Source: Biscogniauxia marginata (taxonomy: Eukaryota > Ascomycota > Sordariomycetes > Xylariales > Xylariaceae). From it: a stretch of DNA of 64,000 nt. The position numbers and the translations under genes were made by a program. The notes below the pieces were generated by a model. The model made no database searches. It was not told the origin of the DNA and worked only from the letters and a program-made list of their open reading frames with translations. Location: NCBI GenBank assembly GCA_022695795.1, contig MU404134.1:1-64000 (forward strand), written 5' to 3'. Positions 36,297 through 46,968 of the stretch are shown in pieces (the first letter of the stretch is position 1; every line of letters starts with the position of its first letter).

Positions 36297-37385
36297 CGGT
36301 GATAGGGTCGCCGAATATTTTCTAGAGACAGGAGTTGATAGGATAATCTGGCTTGAATGAATAAATCAAGGCATTCTGCCCGCTCTCCAGCAGCTCTCTT
36401 TCTCGCTTTTTTTTTTTTTTCTCTTTCCTTCTCGTTTTGCTCGTACCAACTTTTCATTGTCCTGGTTCAGTTGGTTTTCCCTCTTTGTCCCCATCTCGCT
36501 TTCTATTAATTCAAAATATGTATTGGCTAGGGTAAGGGAAGGCCGTAGACGTGACTGGGTATATGCATGTGCACACCTTGGTAAGATCCATTATCACCAT
36601 ATACCACCATAGGACACTAGAAACATAGACCACAAGTAACACAAAGCTGGTACAGGGGTCATTCAAGTTCAACCTTGCAGTAATAGAAGAAAAGAAGCGC
36701 AACACAGGTCTCACTCAAATATGAAAAGTGGCCATGTAGGATGTGTTCAGTTATGTGCACGTATCTAGATGGGACATTCTTTTTGTATAGTACCAAACAA
36801 CCCAAGCGTGAATATACAGTTGGGCGGGCCGGTGCATAAGGTAATAAATATACTATACATGTAGGTATACATTCCGTGACCTGGTTGCTTGGTAGGTACT
36901 GACCCAAGGTACTGGTTTAAAGTGCCTACAGGTACCTAGGTATTAATATCAACATGAAATCATAGGTGCCTACGAAGTACACTTATTATATATCACGAGA
37001 TACATCATACACATTGTGCTCATAGTTGTAGGTACCTAACGTTCCTCGATACATTCACTAAGGTACCGTGAATTCACTCCAGGTACATATGTACTTACGT
37101 ACCTACGTGTAGTTGCCAGGTCATATTCTATTTTCCCCCTTCCTCTCGCGCCCCGTTTGCACCTGGTTTTGTTTGCCTTGGCTTCAGATCTACAACCTTT
37201 TAAATGCTTTCCTCCTTGGAAAGAATCTAGCTGGTCTATGCCGAGCCGACAAGACCTCTTCCTCCAAGGTAGAAGCAGAGGTTGTTCCTTCTCTGCCATC
37301 GTCGCCGACTTCACCCCCAACCCGAACTCCTTACCTTACATGTCCCCGTCTTCGTAATCATTTTCATCCTAACTGCGTGGCCAAG
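36297..37385. other. Intergenic with poly-T tract and GGTACCTA words
   Basis: A 14-T run at about 36407-36420 within a pyrimidine-rich stretch follows the STAND stop. Repeated TAGGTACCTA-like words occur at about 36890-37110 upstream of the J-protein gene, and a C/T-rich tract precedes its start. The frames here show no domain. Confidence 0.55.
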
Positions 37386-38588
37386 ATGCCTCCCGCTGCC
37401 TCCTTCGATTACTATGCTCAGCTGGGAGTCGAGCGCACCGCATCTGATCAAGACATCACTAACTCATATCGGCGCCTCGCACGAATCCATCACCCTGATA
37501 AGAATCCTGACAAAGTAGAGGAAGCGACTGCAACATTCCAGAGGGTATGTTCCCCTTCCATCATCCTTTTGCGCCCGACTTTTTACTAAACCAACTACTA
37601 GATCCAACAGGCTCACGAGACACTTTCTGATCCTGCCAAACGGCGGCAATATGACTTTGCCCAGTCAGATTATCCCCAATCTCGACAAGCCCCATATCCT
37701 TACTCTGCACCTAATCAACATGATTTCGCTGAAGATGTTTTAGAAGACTTCCACCGTGGGTTCACCTACTTTAACATATTCGACAATGCCTTCCGCTTTT
37801 TTCCTAGAGATACAAATTTCTATGGATACAACCAGGAAGAAAGCACATTCCCATTCGGGCAGACCCAGCATGACACTTTTGCTGCCGAGGAGGAGCGACA
37901 CCAGCGCACCGAAGAGGCGAAGGAGGAAGCAAGAGCTCGAGCAGCTGAGGAGGACGATATAGAGTGCAGAAAGGCTGAGAAGAAAGCTGAAGAGGAAGCC
38001 CGGCATAAAGACAGAGAGCAACGATCCGAGCAAGAGAAGCAAAAGCAGGAGGCCCACTGGGAAAGGTTCCACGCCGTGAACAAGGACGAGAAACTGGAAT
38101 ATTGCCTCCATTCAGCGTTCTGCACCAAGATCCAACAGAAGAAGAAGTTCAAGTGCGGCGCTTGTAATACAAAGAGAGGCATGACGGCATTCCTGTGTCC
38201 GTACTGCGCAGTGTTCCTGTGCCAACTTTGCGTCACGAATTCAGCTTTAAAGAGGGCTCGAGATGAGGAGTGTGACAACCGGGGCCCTGAGGATTCGACC
38301 TCCCACCAGCCAGATTCGGAGGCCACGCTGGGTAAGGAGGAGGAGAAGCCTTCAACCAATCAAGCCAAGGATGGAAAGGAGAGTCGCCAGGATACGAAGG
38401 CTCCGGGTAAGAGCTATTTGTTCTGTTACAACTGTGGCCAACCTGGCCACTTTGCCAGGGACTGCCCCGAGCCTCTCGTTTCACAAGGAAACAAAAAAAG
38501 AAACAGGGGAAGAGGCGGGCCGAAGGCAAACAGAGGGGTTGGTGACATGAGTGGTGACAACATTCACATCGATGGCCATCGCCATTAG
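37386..38588 (+). CDS. J-domain (DnaJ-like) protein with CCHC zinc knuckle
   Basis: Exons 37386-37544 and 37602-38588 join in phase 0 across a 57-bp GTATGT...TAG intron to give 381 aa. The J domain is at residues 6-75 ([16 protein letters not shown], the HPD motif in [17 protein letters not shown], and [18 protein letters not shown]). A strongly charged Glu/Lys/Arg coiled-coil-like stretch lies at about 160-220. A Cys-rich block ([22 protein letters not shown]) follows at about 250-275, and a CCHC knuckle [14 protein letters not shown] at about 335-348, then a basic RGRGG tail. It would stimulate an Hsp70 through HPD; the knuckle suggests RNA or single-stranded nucleic acid binding. This combination looks fungus-specific, and the precise role is unknown. 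Confidence 0.85.
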
Positions 38589-38839
38589 AGCAGCCAGCGC
38601 AAAATGCCTCGTCAGCTAAATCAGAGCATCGTGTTCATTTATGTCTACCCCGGATAATGCGTGTAGGTAATGGTAATCAGACCTAGTCAGGATCTCAGGG
38701 GAACCAAGTGAGTCCGTTTTGGCAAGCACGTAAGAATAAAAATCGACCTGCCTCTTTCTCCCGCAAAGTCTGCCTCTCTCGCCTAACTCCAGTTTTTATA
38801 ATTATATATTATAGTTTTTAAATTGAGCCGGGCAAATTT

Positions 38840-39166
38840 TCACTTAAGCAGGGCCTCTTCGCCCTCCTGGGGCACCAACTCCTCAAACCGGCGTAGATCC
38901 ATAGGCTTCTCGAGTAGGGGTTTGACGAAGGGGTCGAACGTTTGCCAGTATGGGTTCTCGAGGTGGTATTTCTGGCTGCCCTCATTCTCATACCGCTCCA
39001 CGATGGTGAAGTCCTGCGGGTCGTGAACCGACTGCATCACGAACCACGAGATGGTCTCGTGGTCTTTGCTGTATACCGCCGACGCCTCATTCAGCTTGGC
39101 GTGCACCTTGGCGATGTTCTCGGCGCCGGGCTTGGAGCGCAGGTGAACGACGATAGTGTAGACCAT
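38840..39166 (-). CDS. ABM-domain (antibiotic biosynthesis monooxygenase-like) protein
   Basis: A single exon encodes 108 aa that form one dimeric alpha+beta-barrel (ABM) domain: an opening beta-strand MVYTIVVHLRSKPG, helix ENIAKVHAKLNEASAVY, strand TISWFVMQSVHDPQDFTIVERY, then the helix and HLENPYWQTFDPFVKPLL. Family members include cofactor-free monooxygenases of polyketide tailoring, haem-degrading enzymes and many of unknown activity, so no substrate is claimed. There is no signal peptide. Its 3' end faces the J-protein gene. The type III PKS gene lies about 2.8 kb further right. Confidence 0.85.
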   Translation of the reverse strand: MVYTIVVHLRSKPGAENIAKVHAKLNEASAVYSKDHETISWFVMQSVHDPQDFTIVERYENEGSQKYHLENPYWQTFDPFVKPLLEKPMDLRRFEELVPQEGEEALLK

Positions 39167-40293
39167 GGCGTATGATGGATGATGAAACGGGTAAATTAAT
39201 CAGGCAAGGTGGCGCATACGACTCTGTTATTGGGGTTGTCTGACGAGGTGAAAGATGTTTCGGTAAGCTTTAGGAGCTATGGTGAAACGAACTTGGGGAT
39301 AGAGGTTAAATAGGTAATCGGAACAGACGTGGGAGGGGAACAAATGCCGCTCACTTGCATCATGCTTAGGGCTTGTTTTTATGTAAAGTCGTCCGCTAGT
39401 GCCGATGACCGCATCCCGACTGCGCGGCGTGGAGACCCAAGTCCGATCCGAAGGAGGTAGATCGGGGAAAAGGCCCGAATTCGCTTTGCATCCTCCATAA
39501 CCTTCCCGTAATCGGAGATCTTCGTGTGGTGGGTATGACGCAGGTGAGATGTTGTATGATACGATTGATTATATGTTGATACAAGGTTCTAGTGTTGGTG
39601 GATCGCCGGAAAGGGGTGGTCTCGTAGAAATACTCATTTTCACATCTCATGAAACAAGTAGGACACTCTAGATTGATCAACAGGCCTTCCTTCTTAAGCC
39701 GATCTGATACTGAACAGGTGAATTCTACCAGCCGCCCCTTACTTGCTACATGGATGGGCTAGGTAATGCCATATTAATTTAGGTGTATCGTCTTGAGTCG
39801 AGAGTTAGCACAGGAGCCGTATATCTCAGTGTAATGGACCCAGGACTCCTCCACAGCGGGATTTCTGAAACGTCCTGCACAGTATTGGCAAGCACCTAGC
39901 TCACCAAAACTCCTTGCTTCGGGACAGATGTGTGAGTGATACTCTGGGGATGCGAGGGCACCGTGGCAGCGACCGCAAAGAGTGAGAACTACGCTGTAGG
40001 GGCAAACGACGGTGAGGGAAAAAAAGAGGGATACAAGGGGAAGAGGTATAAGACCTGTGGTATCAACATACCTATAGTAGATTTTGTCACTGGTAAGAAA
40101 TAGCAAAGAAACCATAGGGAGCCTCTTAAATACCTAAGATTTTGCGATAAGGATATAATGTTCCTGCAAGTGGACTGGGAAACTCCTGGGAAGCTAAAAT
40201 GCTAGGTTATATCATTGCTGAAGTTGAGTCGAGGCTGATTTAATGGCTACGTAGGTATGTATCAAGGCGCGGGAGTTGGCCACCTTCAAGCCC
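39167..40293. other. Intergenic, no gene recognised
   Basis: Minus-strand frames at 39396-39680 and 39774-40115 (94 and 113 codons) show no domain, and the second has a Cys/His scatter without a clear finger spacing. I treat them as chance. Confidence 0.5.
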
Positions 40294-40716
40294 CTAAGTG
40301 GAAACAATTGACGGCGAGATAGCTGTGAATAAGAACAAGCCAAAACAGGCCAAGTGAACAGCCAAGTGGAGTGTAGGGCCACCGAGAGACGAGATTGCGG
40401 TGCTCCTTGGCCCGAGGCCAGATTGAATGCGAACGTAGGCGCGATGGCACGGCCATATGTGATATGTCCCCAAGGCGACCGACAGCAGCCGGGCCGTTCC
40501 GCTGAAGCTTGGCTCAGCTAAGATCGCCGCGCATATTAAGCTCGAAGTCAGAAGAAGACCTCCGTACTGGCGGAGGATGAGCTTCGCGGCGGGCGAACAT
40601 CCTGGGAGTTGCTTGTCCGGGTGGAATATGAAGGAAAAGGCGGCGACCGTCTCGACCACAGCATGCGCGGCGAATGGCAATTTTGCCGCGATCATGGCTT
40701 TGCGTGCCCTAGGCAT
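40294..40716 (-). CDS. Small four-TM membrane protein, conserved-hypothetical type
   Basis: A single exon encodes 140 aa. Four hydrophobic segments are visible at about residues 10-32, 48-70, 75-95 and 115-137, joined by short loops; the segment LRQYGGLLLTSSLICAAIL is typical of small fungal membrane proteins. A second Met at position 8 could be the start. I do not recognise a characterised family. Good codon use, an ATG at a sensible site and the clean TM pattern support a real gene. Confidence 0.6.
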   Translation of the reverse strand: MPRARKAMIAAKLPFAAHAVVETVAAFSFIFHPDKQLPGCSPAAKLILRQYGGLLLTSSLICAAILAEPSFSGTARLLSVALGTYHIWPCHRAYVRIQSGLGPRSTAISSLGGPTLHLAVHLACFGLFLFTAISPSIVST

Positions 40717-41989
40717 AAAATATTTCGCAGGGGAGGGTGTAAAACGGTCGGCCGTCCCGCCTCCTGACTTTGGGAACTCGTCAGCTTCGCGCTATCAATA
40801 AGGAGACGTCTATTGCGTACCTGGGCTAGGGGGTATTAATTACCCTGATAGGCAAATGCTTAGGTTAGATAGGTTCTCTCGTGCGTTGCGGAAGATGACC
40901 GGAGAGGTAGCTAAACCGTCCACTTCAAGAGGTTGCTAGTTGTGGCGAAGTGCTCCGAGATGATTATTGTAGCAGTGGTGGATATCGAATTGTTTCCGCG
41001 ACACTGTGCCGCCATACATAGGTATCGAAAGTCATACATACCTATATATGTATTTAGTACCCTATATAAAATGGATGGATGTAACCTACCTAGGTAGGTA
41101 CATAGGTACGCAGCTACGGAGCACGCTAGGATCGGTCTAGACAGGGGTTCGGGTAGCGATCGATGCACCTGTGATGGTCCCTGAAACTAAGGTAGGTAGG
41201 TACAGAACGTGTTACTGCGGTAGGCACCTGATCCCTGCCCTAAGATAACGGGCACAGGTTGCTGTATCACACCTGTTTCAACGTCACGCATCGTCAACGA
41301 TAGTGCTATTTGAATCATCGATCAGTGCTATCAGGCGGTGTTGCTCTCGACCTACCTACCTAAGCTACCGGCGGGCACTACGTTATGCCCGGGCAATAAC
41401 CTACCCGACATGAGATCTTTACCGCCCACGAAAATGACAGTGGCTTCGTCCTCTGGGTCTGTTTCCGCTCCCAACCTACCGGTCGACAGGCCTTGTTGCA
41501 TCTCCATCATTTTGCACGACTATCTACCTACTCTTCCTATTGACGTCTTCAACCGCGGCTGATCTCCTTGCCACCTCGAGCTCCTCTCCCCCTGGTCCTT
41601 CACACATGAAGTCGCATATCTACTACGCATGGTAGCATTATTAGGCCGATCCTGTCACGATACACCTGCACCTGTGAGCAAACTAAGCCCGCGCCACTCC
41701 TCATTCTAGTGCGACATTATCGTCTACGCCCTAGCTATCGTTGGAGGAAAACTTCCTGCAGCCATTGTCTGAGGTCGGCTGTAGCCGTGTCCGAGCGTCG
41801 AGGTATCACCCTTGTTGATCTTGGGTACGCAGCTCATAAGCCCTTGATCCCACTCTGTCGCTATCGCGTGCCCAGCAAGAAAGGGAAGGGAAAAGAAAAA
41901 GAGAGGGAAGAGAGAGAGAGCGAGAGAGAGCAGAGAAGAGAGAAGAGAGAGGGCCCAGGAACAGGTATATCGCTCTTTACCCGCACTTT
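40717..41989. promoter_or_regulatory. Upstream region of the type III PKS gene
   Basis: No gene recognised. The region has CCTACCTAGGTAGGTA-like palindromic words at about 41088-41108 and 41191-41202, and a nearly pure purine (GA-rich) tract at 41877-41953, ending about 37 bp before the PKS start. The tract's position suggests it is in the core promoter or 5' leader. Confidence 0.5.
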
Positions 41990-43410
41990 ATGATGGCATC
42001 GCCAAATACCTTTGGGGAGCTGGGCCTCTCCATCATCGGTCTGGGCGCTCAGTACCCTCCCAATGCTCTCAAATCAGACGAGCTGAGCAAGCTCGCAGCC
42101 GCATACTACCCGGACTCCCCTGCGTAAGTTCCCACGGCCATCAATTGGGGTCGCCGGCTAATCGTAGAGGCATTAGGATGAGAAAGGTCATGTCTATCAA
42201 TCGATACACTGGTATTGAAACTCGCTCCTCCGTCGGGACATCCAGTCATCCCATCGTGAACAAACCCGATGCGCCGTCAATAGCGGACCTTCACAAGACG
42301 TTCATGTCGGATGGCGTCCCGCTCGCCGTTGAAGCTGCGAGGAAAGCAGTGGCAGAAGCTCGAGTCGACCTCTCGCAAATCACGCACATCGTCTCGACAA
42401 CGTGTACGGATAGTGCAAACCCTGGCTTCGACCATTACGTCGCTAAGAGCCTCGGGATAGCCAATCGCACGGAAAAGGTTCTGCTACATGGTGTAGGTTG
42501 CTCGGGTGGCCTGGCGGCACTTCGCACAGCTGCCAATTTGGCTTTGGGGCATAGCATGAGAAGGAAGCCTGCCAGGATATTGTGTCTCGCCTTGGAAGTG
42601 AGCACAATTATGGCGCGTAGCGAACTGAACAGCATCAACGAGTTGCAGGAAACACGAATCGGGGCCTGTCTATTTTCGGACTGCGCGAGCGCAGTGGTAT
42701 TGAGCAACGGCCTCGGCGAGCCGACCGCGGAACCGGTGTATGAGCTTCTCGGATGGGATCACAAGACCATTCTAGACACCGAAGGTGACCTGGGCTTCGA
42801 CGTGGATCCGGTTGGATGGAAGGTTGTGCTATCGCCAAGAGTGCCGAAATTGACGGAGGCTGTGCTTGCGCCGAGCTTTACGGAGCTGTTGGAAAGCGTA
42901 CCGAACTTGCCCGAGGGGTATCGTGATGCGGCCGACTTCGACTGGGCGATGCACCCGGGTGGGTTGACGATCCTGACGAACACTGAGCGCACCATGGGCA
43001 TTTCCCCCGAGCACATGCGTGCTAGCTACGACCGATATATAAACCACGGGAATTCAAGCTCGGCCACCATCTTCAGCGTCATGGATCGGCTGCGAAGTAA
43101 GGAAATGGACGTGTTAGCACCTGGTGGTTGCGGTCGGGATTATGTGGTTGGGTGCGCGTTCGGGCCCGGAATCTCGGTAGAGATGTGCTTGCTCAAGCGC
43201 AATTTGGGAATACAGGGAATACAAACGCCACCCGAGACTGACAGCGAAGCTAGCCAGAGTGAGACTGGAGAGGATGTGGACTGGGCGAGTATCGAGCCCA
43301 AGGAGTCGGAATCCCTGCGATCTACCCCGGAACTCGTGTCGATAGAGAGCAGACAATTCAGAAACGACACATTCATAAACGAGGCACTTGCCGGAGTTGA
43401 ATTGGACTGA
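41990..43410 (+). CDS. Type III polyketide synthase (chalcone/stilbene synthase-like)
   Basis: Exons 41990-42123 and 42177-43410 join in phase 2 over a 53-bp GTAAGT...TAG intron, giving 455 aa. Another acceptor 9 bp upstream is also in frame but lies too close to the CTAAT branch site. The catalytic triad of type III PKSs is present: Cys153 in GVGCSGGLAALRTA, His304 in MHPGGLTIL and Asn337 in HGNSSSATIF. The motifs MSINRYTGIETRSSVG and TTCTDSANPGFDHYV fit the fungal clade. The C-terminal 60 residues are acidic, Ser/Glu-rich and probably disordered, which makes it longer than plant homologues. The enzyme would condense malonyl-CoA onto a starter acyl-CoA to give pyrones or resorcinols; chain length is unknown. 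Neighbours are the 4-TM and ABM genes on one side and a glycosylasparaginase on the other. Confidence 0.93.
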
Positions 43411-43958
43411 GCTGAATAATCTTTAGATTTGTCCTCCGGCTCACAACGAATGGACACAATAATTCTTATAAAATATATACATGCTCTCCCCGGCATGGGT
43501 CTTATCCACGCTATATTCCGAGATCCTGACTCGATCGTGTGTGAATCGATGCATACTAAGGGTCCTGGAAGGAGGGCATAATATTAGGTTGAAGGACTAC
43601 TCACATACATCACTTGTATATCTAAATCTCGGCGGCTGAAAGAGGTCAGGTTTACATCCTAATATTTAGCTAAATATAGGTTCCGTGCCCGTAGAAGCTA
43701 TAAATGCCCGTATGATACGAGGGTTTATGTTTGCGATGAGCGAAACAACTATCGTAATCTCACAACTTGAATTAATCATAAAGTAAGTTGGTTCACAGCG
43801 GCTATCTACCTACCTAAGTAAGGGATACTGAGTAGGTAGATAAAAGAGTTAAGACTTATTCTATTATAAAGGGAGGGGCCCTTTTCCCAACTGCCGTTGA
43901 AGGTTAGCTTGGCCCGTCCTCGACAAATGATAAGACGCTTGGAGAACTCTTGGCTTAC
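43411..43958. other. Intergenic between PKS and glycosylasparaginase genes
   Basis: AT-leaning with short TACCTACCTAAGTAAG-like words at about 43806-43822. No gene seen. Confidence 0.55.
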
Positions 43959-45288
43959 ATGCACTCCAATTCATCCATATCTACCAACTATTCTACTTAT
44001 TTCAACGTGATGCTGCCATGTAGAGCACTTATCTCTTTTGCCGACGGCGCCGTACCTTTCACAAGGTCTAGGTATATCATCTCACTTGCTATCCTGCTTA
44101 TCACCATAGCGCTTTTTTACAGAATGGGTCTAGGCCTCGGCTTTCTTTTGGTTAGCATCTCCCTGCCGTCCTCGATTTGCTCCCAATCCACTTATAGTCC
44201 TGGCGACTCGCCGGGTCTCCCCATGGTTATCAATACATGGGGAGGCGCGTTTACCCAGGCAACCGACGCGGCATATTTGTCCTTGGTCCGTTCGCAGGCT
44301 TCAGCCCTCGATGCCGTCGAGGTCGGTTGTGCCACATGCGAGGCCAACCAGTGTGATGGCAGCGTCGGCTATGGTGGCTCGCCAGACGAGAGCTGTGAGG
44401 TATGAACAAGACTATAATGCCTAACCTTCCGGGTCACCAAGGCAAGTAGCTGATCAGTACTAATTACGACGGTAGACCACTCTCGATGCTATGATCATGG
44501 ACGGTACTACGATGAAATCCGGCAGTGTAGCCGCCTTGCGGCGTATAAAAGACGCCATTTCGGTAGCGCGCGCCGTCTTGGAGCACACCACACATACCAT
44601 GCTCGCAGGCGAGCTCGCCACGGAGTTTGCAATTTCTAACGGTTTCGTCGCCCAGAACCTGACCACGGGAGACTCAGAGGCATCTTGCGAGGAGTGGAAA
44701 GTCAGTGGGTGCCAGCCAAACTACCGCATCAACGTAACACCCGATCCTTCTAAATCATGTGGCCCGTACAATCCGGTAGGGCTAGAGTCCAGCCCCGATG
44801 AGTACACGTCACAGCTTTTGTCCCGCCACTCTCTGGAGGGGCACGACACAATTTCTATGATCGCATTGCACTCTTCTGGTACCATGGCGGCTGGGACATC
44901 GACCAACGGCGCGAGCCACAAGATACCCGGTAGGGTGGGCGATGGACCAATTACGGGGAGCGGATCTTACGTCGACGGTGATGTGGGTGGATGTGGCGCC
45001 ACGGGCGATGGAGATATCATGATGCGATTCCTGCCATGCTATCAAGCTGTTGAGAGCATGAGACAAGGTATGACTCCCAAGCTCGCTGCCGAAGATGCGG
45101 TCCGGCGTATGGTGAGGAAATATTCCGAGCTGTCAAGTGGTCTCGTGGTAGTAAACAATAAGGGTGAACACGGTGGCGCTGGGTCCGGATGGACTTTCAC
45201 GTACTCGTATCGCGGTGGGAAAATGAATGAAACAGTCGTGGTGAGCGTACCTCCCATCAATGAGAATGCAGATTTGCGGAGCCATTGA
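43959..45288 (+). CDS. N4-(beta-N-acetylglucosaminyl)-L-asparaginase (aspartylglucosaminidase, Ntn hydrolase)
   Basis: Exons 43959-44399 and 44476-45288 join in phase 0 (GTATGA...TAG, 76 bp) to give about 417 aa. The alpha part has [48 protein letters not shown] and [10 protein letters not shown]. The autocleavage site is GHDTISM, where Thr272 would become the N-terminal nucleophile of the beta subunit. Downstream are [16 protein letters not shown] and [10 protein letters not shown] of the substrate pocket. The enzyme removes GlcNAc from Asn in glycoprotein breakdown, normally in vacuole or lysosome or outside the cell. A hydrophobic N-terminal segment fits secretion. The start is uncertain: a Met at 44124 would give a tidier signal peptide ([17 protein letters not shown]). 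It appears intact. Confidence 0.88.
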
Positions 45289-46968
45289 GTGTTGATGCTA
45301 GTAATTTAATTCGAACAATTAGTATCAGCTTTCATATAATTTACAAACCGACATAAATTGGTTCGATTCCCGTCAAGTCTGAATTGTTAGGCACAGCATA
45401 TCATACTTGCTGCGGTATCTTGCGCGGCTGTGATGAAGGGGTTTGCATCTGCTTGGTAATGTAAGTAATAAGAGAACGGAGTGTGTTGACGTACTATTGT
45501 TTCAATTGACAGTGGCTAACCGGTCACTGGTAGCTAGATGTAGTGTTAACATTTTTGCAACTAGTTATATTATCATGAACATGTTATGATATGGCGCCTT
45601 CAATCCAAATAGGGAACGGGGCTGGATATTGTATTTGTACTTCCTTCTGCTTTCCTCTGATCTTCGTTTTCTTGTACCTAGTCTCAGTGATCTCAGAAGA
45701 TCTCATACCATTTCGTACAACCTTTTACTATAACATCCACAGATCGAGTTTTGAAAATTCCGCCTCATAAAACTGCTCGTCCCTCAGGTCACTTTCCTGG
45801 TAAGCCTCTCTTTCAGCTTGCTTCCCTCTTAATGGATTTCCGAGAGCCTATATAAGGCTCACGCTCGCTGCCCCTCGCCCTCGACGAAGGCTTCGGAAAT
45901 GCCAACACTTTCCTCAAGAAGTCGACTAATGTTTTCGGGAGGCTTAGCATATGTTCATGACGAGCTTAAATCGAAGCACTTACATTGCTGATCTCACATG
46001 GCCATCCATGACTAATATGGAGGCAAGGTCATACTTCGAATCGCACGTCTTCAGCCGATTGCCTAGTAAGTTACGGCGAAAGGCTAACGCTTTTAACCAC
46101 AGCCTCATCGTTTCGGACGAATCTCACTGGGCTAGGCGTATGCGAGAAAGCAAGATCATGTCGCCTGAGAAACGAGGACTTCCGGTGCTGAGGAAGGTTT
46201 CGCCAGTGAAATATTTAAGTGATGGACATCTTGCAAGCATCTCCTTAGCTTCGTCCGCCCGGGGGGGGTGGAGGCAGGCATATGAAGGAGCAGGCTCGAC
46301 ATATTGCTATAAAAGTGACCGATCTAGCCGTTCTTTGCCTAGCAGTTTAATGTGCTTCGTACGCGAGATCGAGTTAACCCATTTCGGTATACGCCAGGGC
46401 GATGTTGTTTAGATTTGATGTTATCACTGATTGGGAACTCGGCTGCTGTCAGTAGTATCAGCATGTCTCTTTCTAAAGCCTCTTCAATAGGCATAATAAC
46501 GTCCTCATCCTTTGGAGGTTGCGCGGAATAGAAGAGATGAGCAAGGATTCATCGTAACCTGTCGAAGATACCCGGGACCTGCGGTGCTTAGAGAGGGAAA
46601 AGTAGGGATGAAACTATTTTGTTCTCAAGTAGCTGCTGATATTTGGATGTAACGAATCTTCCTTACACCTATGTAGGCGGTGGATAGTATATGGTGGTAC
46701 ATAATTTTGAGTTGCAGCATGATATTAACCAGCAATGTGACCTAGCGATGCAAGCCATCTGATATGAAAAGGGGGGGTTTCTCTTCAAAGCAATTTTCAT
46801 TTATTAAACTTCATATAGGCATTTTCCTTCGCTACATTGATGATTAATAATGTACGCCTACGTCGTTTGGGAATATCGAGCACGTTCATGAGGAATCGCC
46901 TACTTGATATGAAATAGCAAGCTAGAATTCTCATCTGGTAAGAAATAGGCAATTCAGTGATATTTAGT
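45289..46968. other. Intergenic, 1.7 kb, no supportable gene
   Basis: One plus-strand frame at 45951-46412 has 153 codons but no domain, and its composition is not typical of the genes here, so I do not call it. The first part is the 3' flank of the glycosylasparaginase gene. Confidence 0.5.

Noticed and set aside
45360..45395. GGTTCGATTCC resembling the T-arm/B box of a tRNA gene
   Set aside because: No A box, acceptor stem or anticodon arm could be built in the preceding 80 bases, so it is a chance match.
45951..46412. 153-codon plus-strand frame
   Set aside because: No domain, no splice partner, and a composition unlike the real genes nearby.
46797..46968. C-terminal extension of the OPT transporter by reading through
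   Set aside because: The sequence after NTL is an intron; splicing at 47093/47038 restores the family ending and a stop at 46969.
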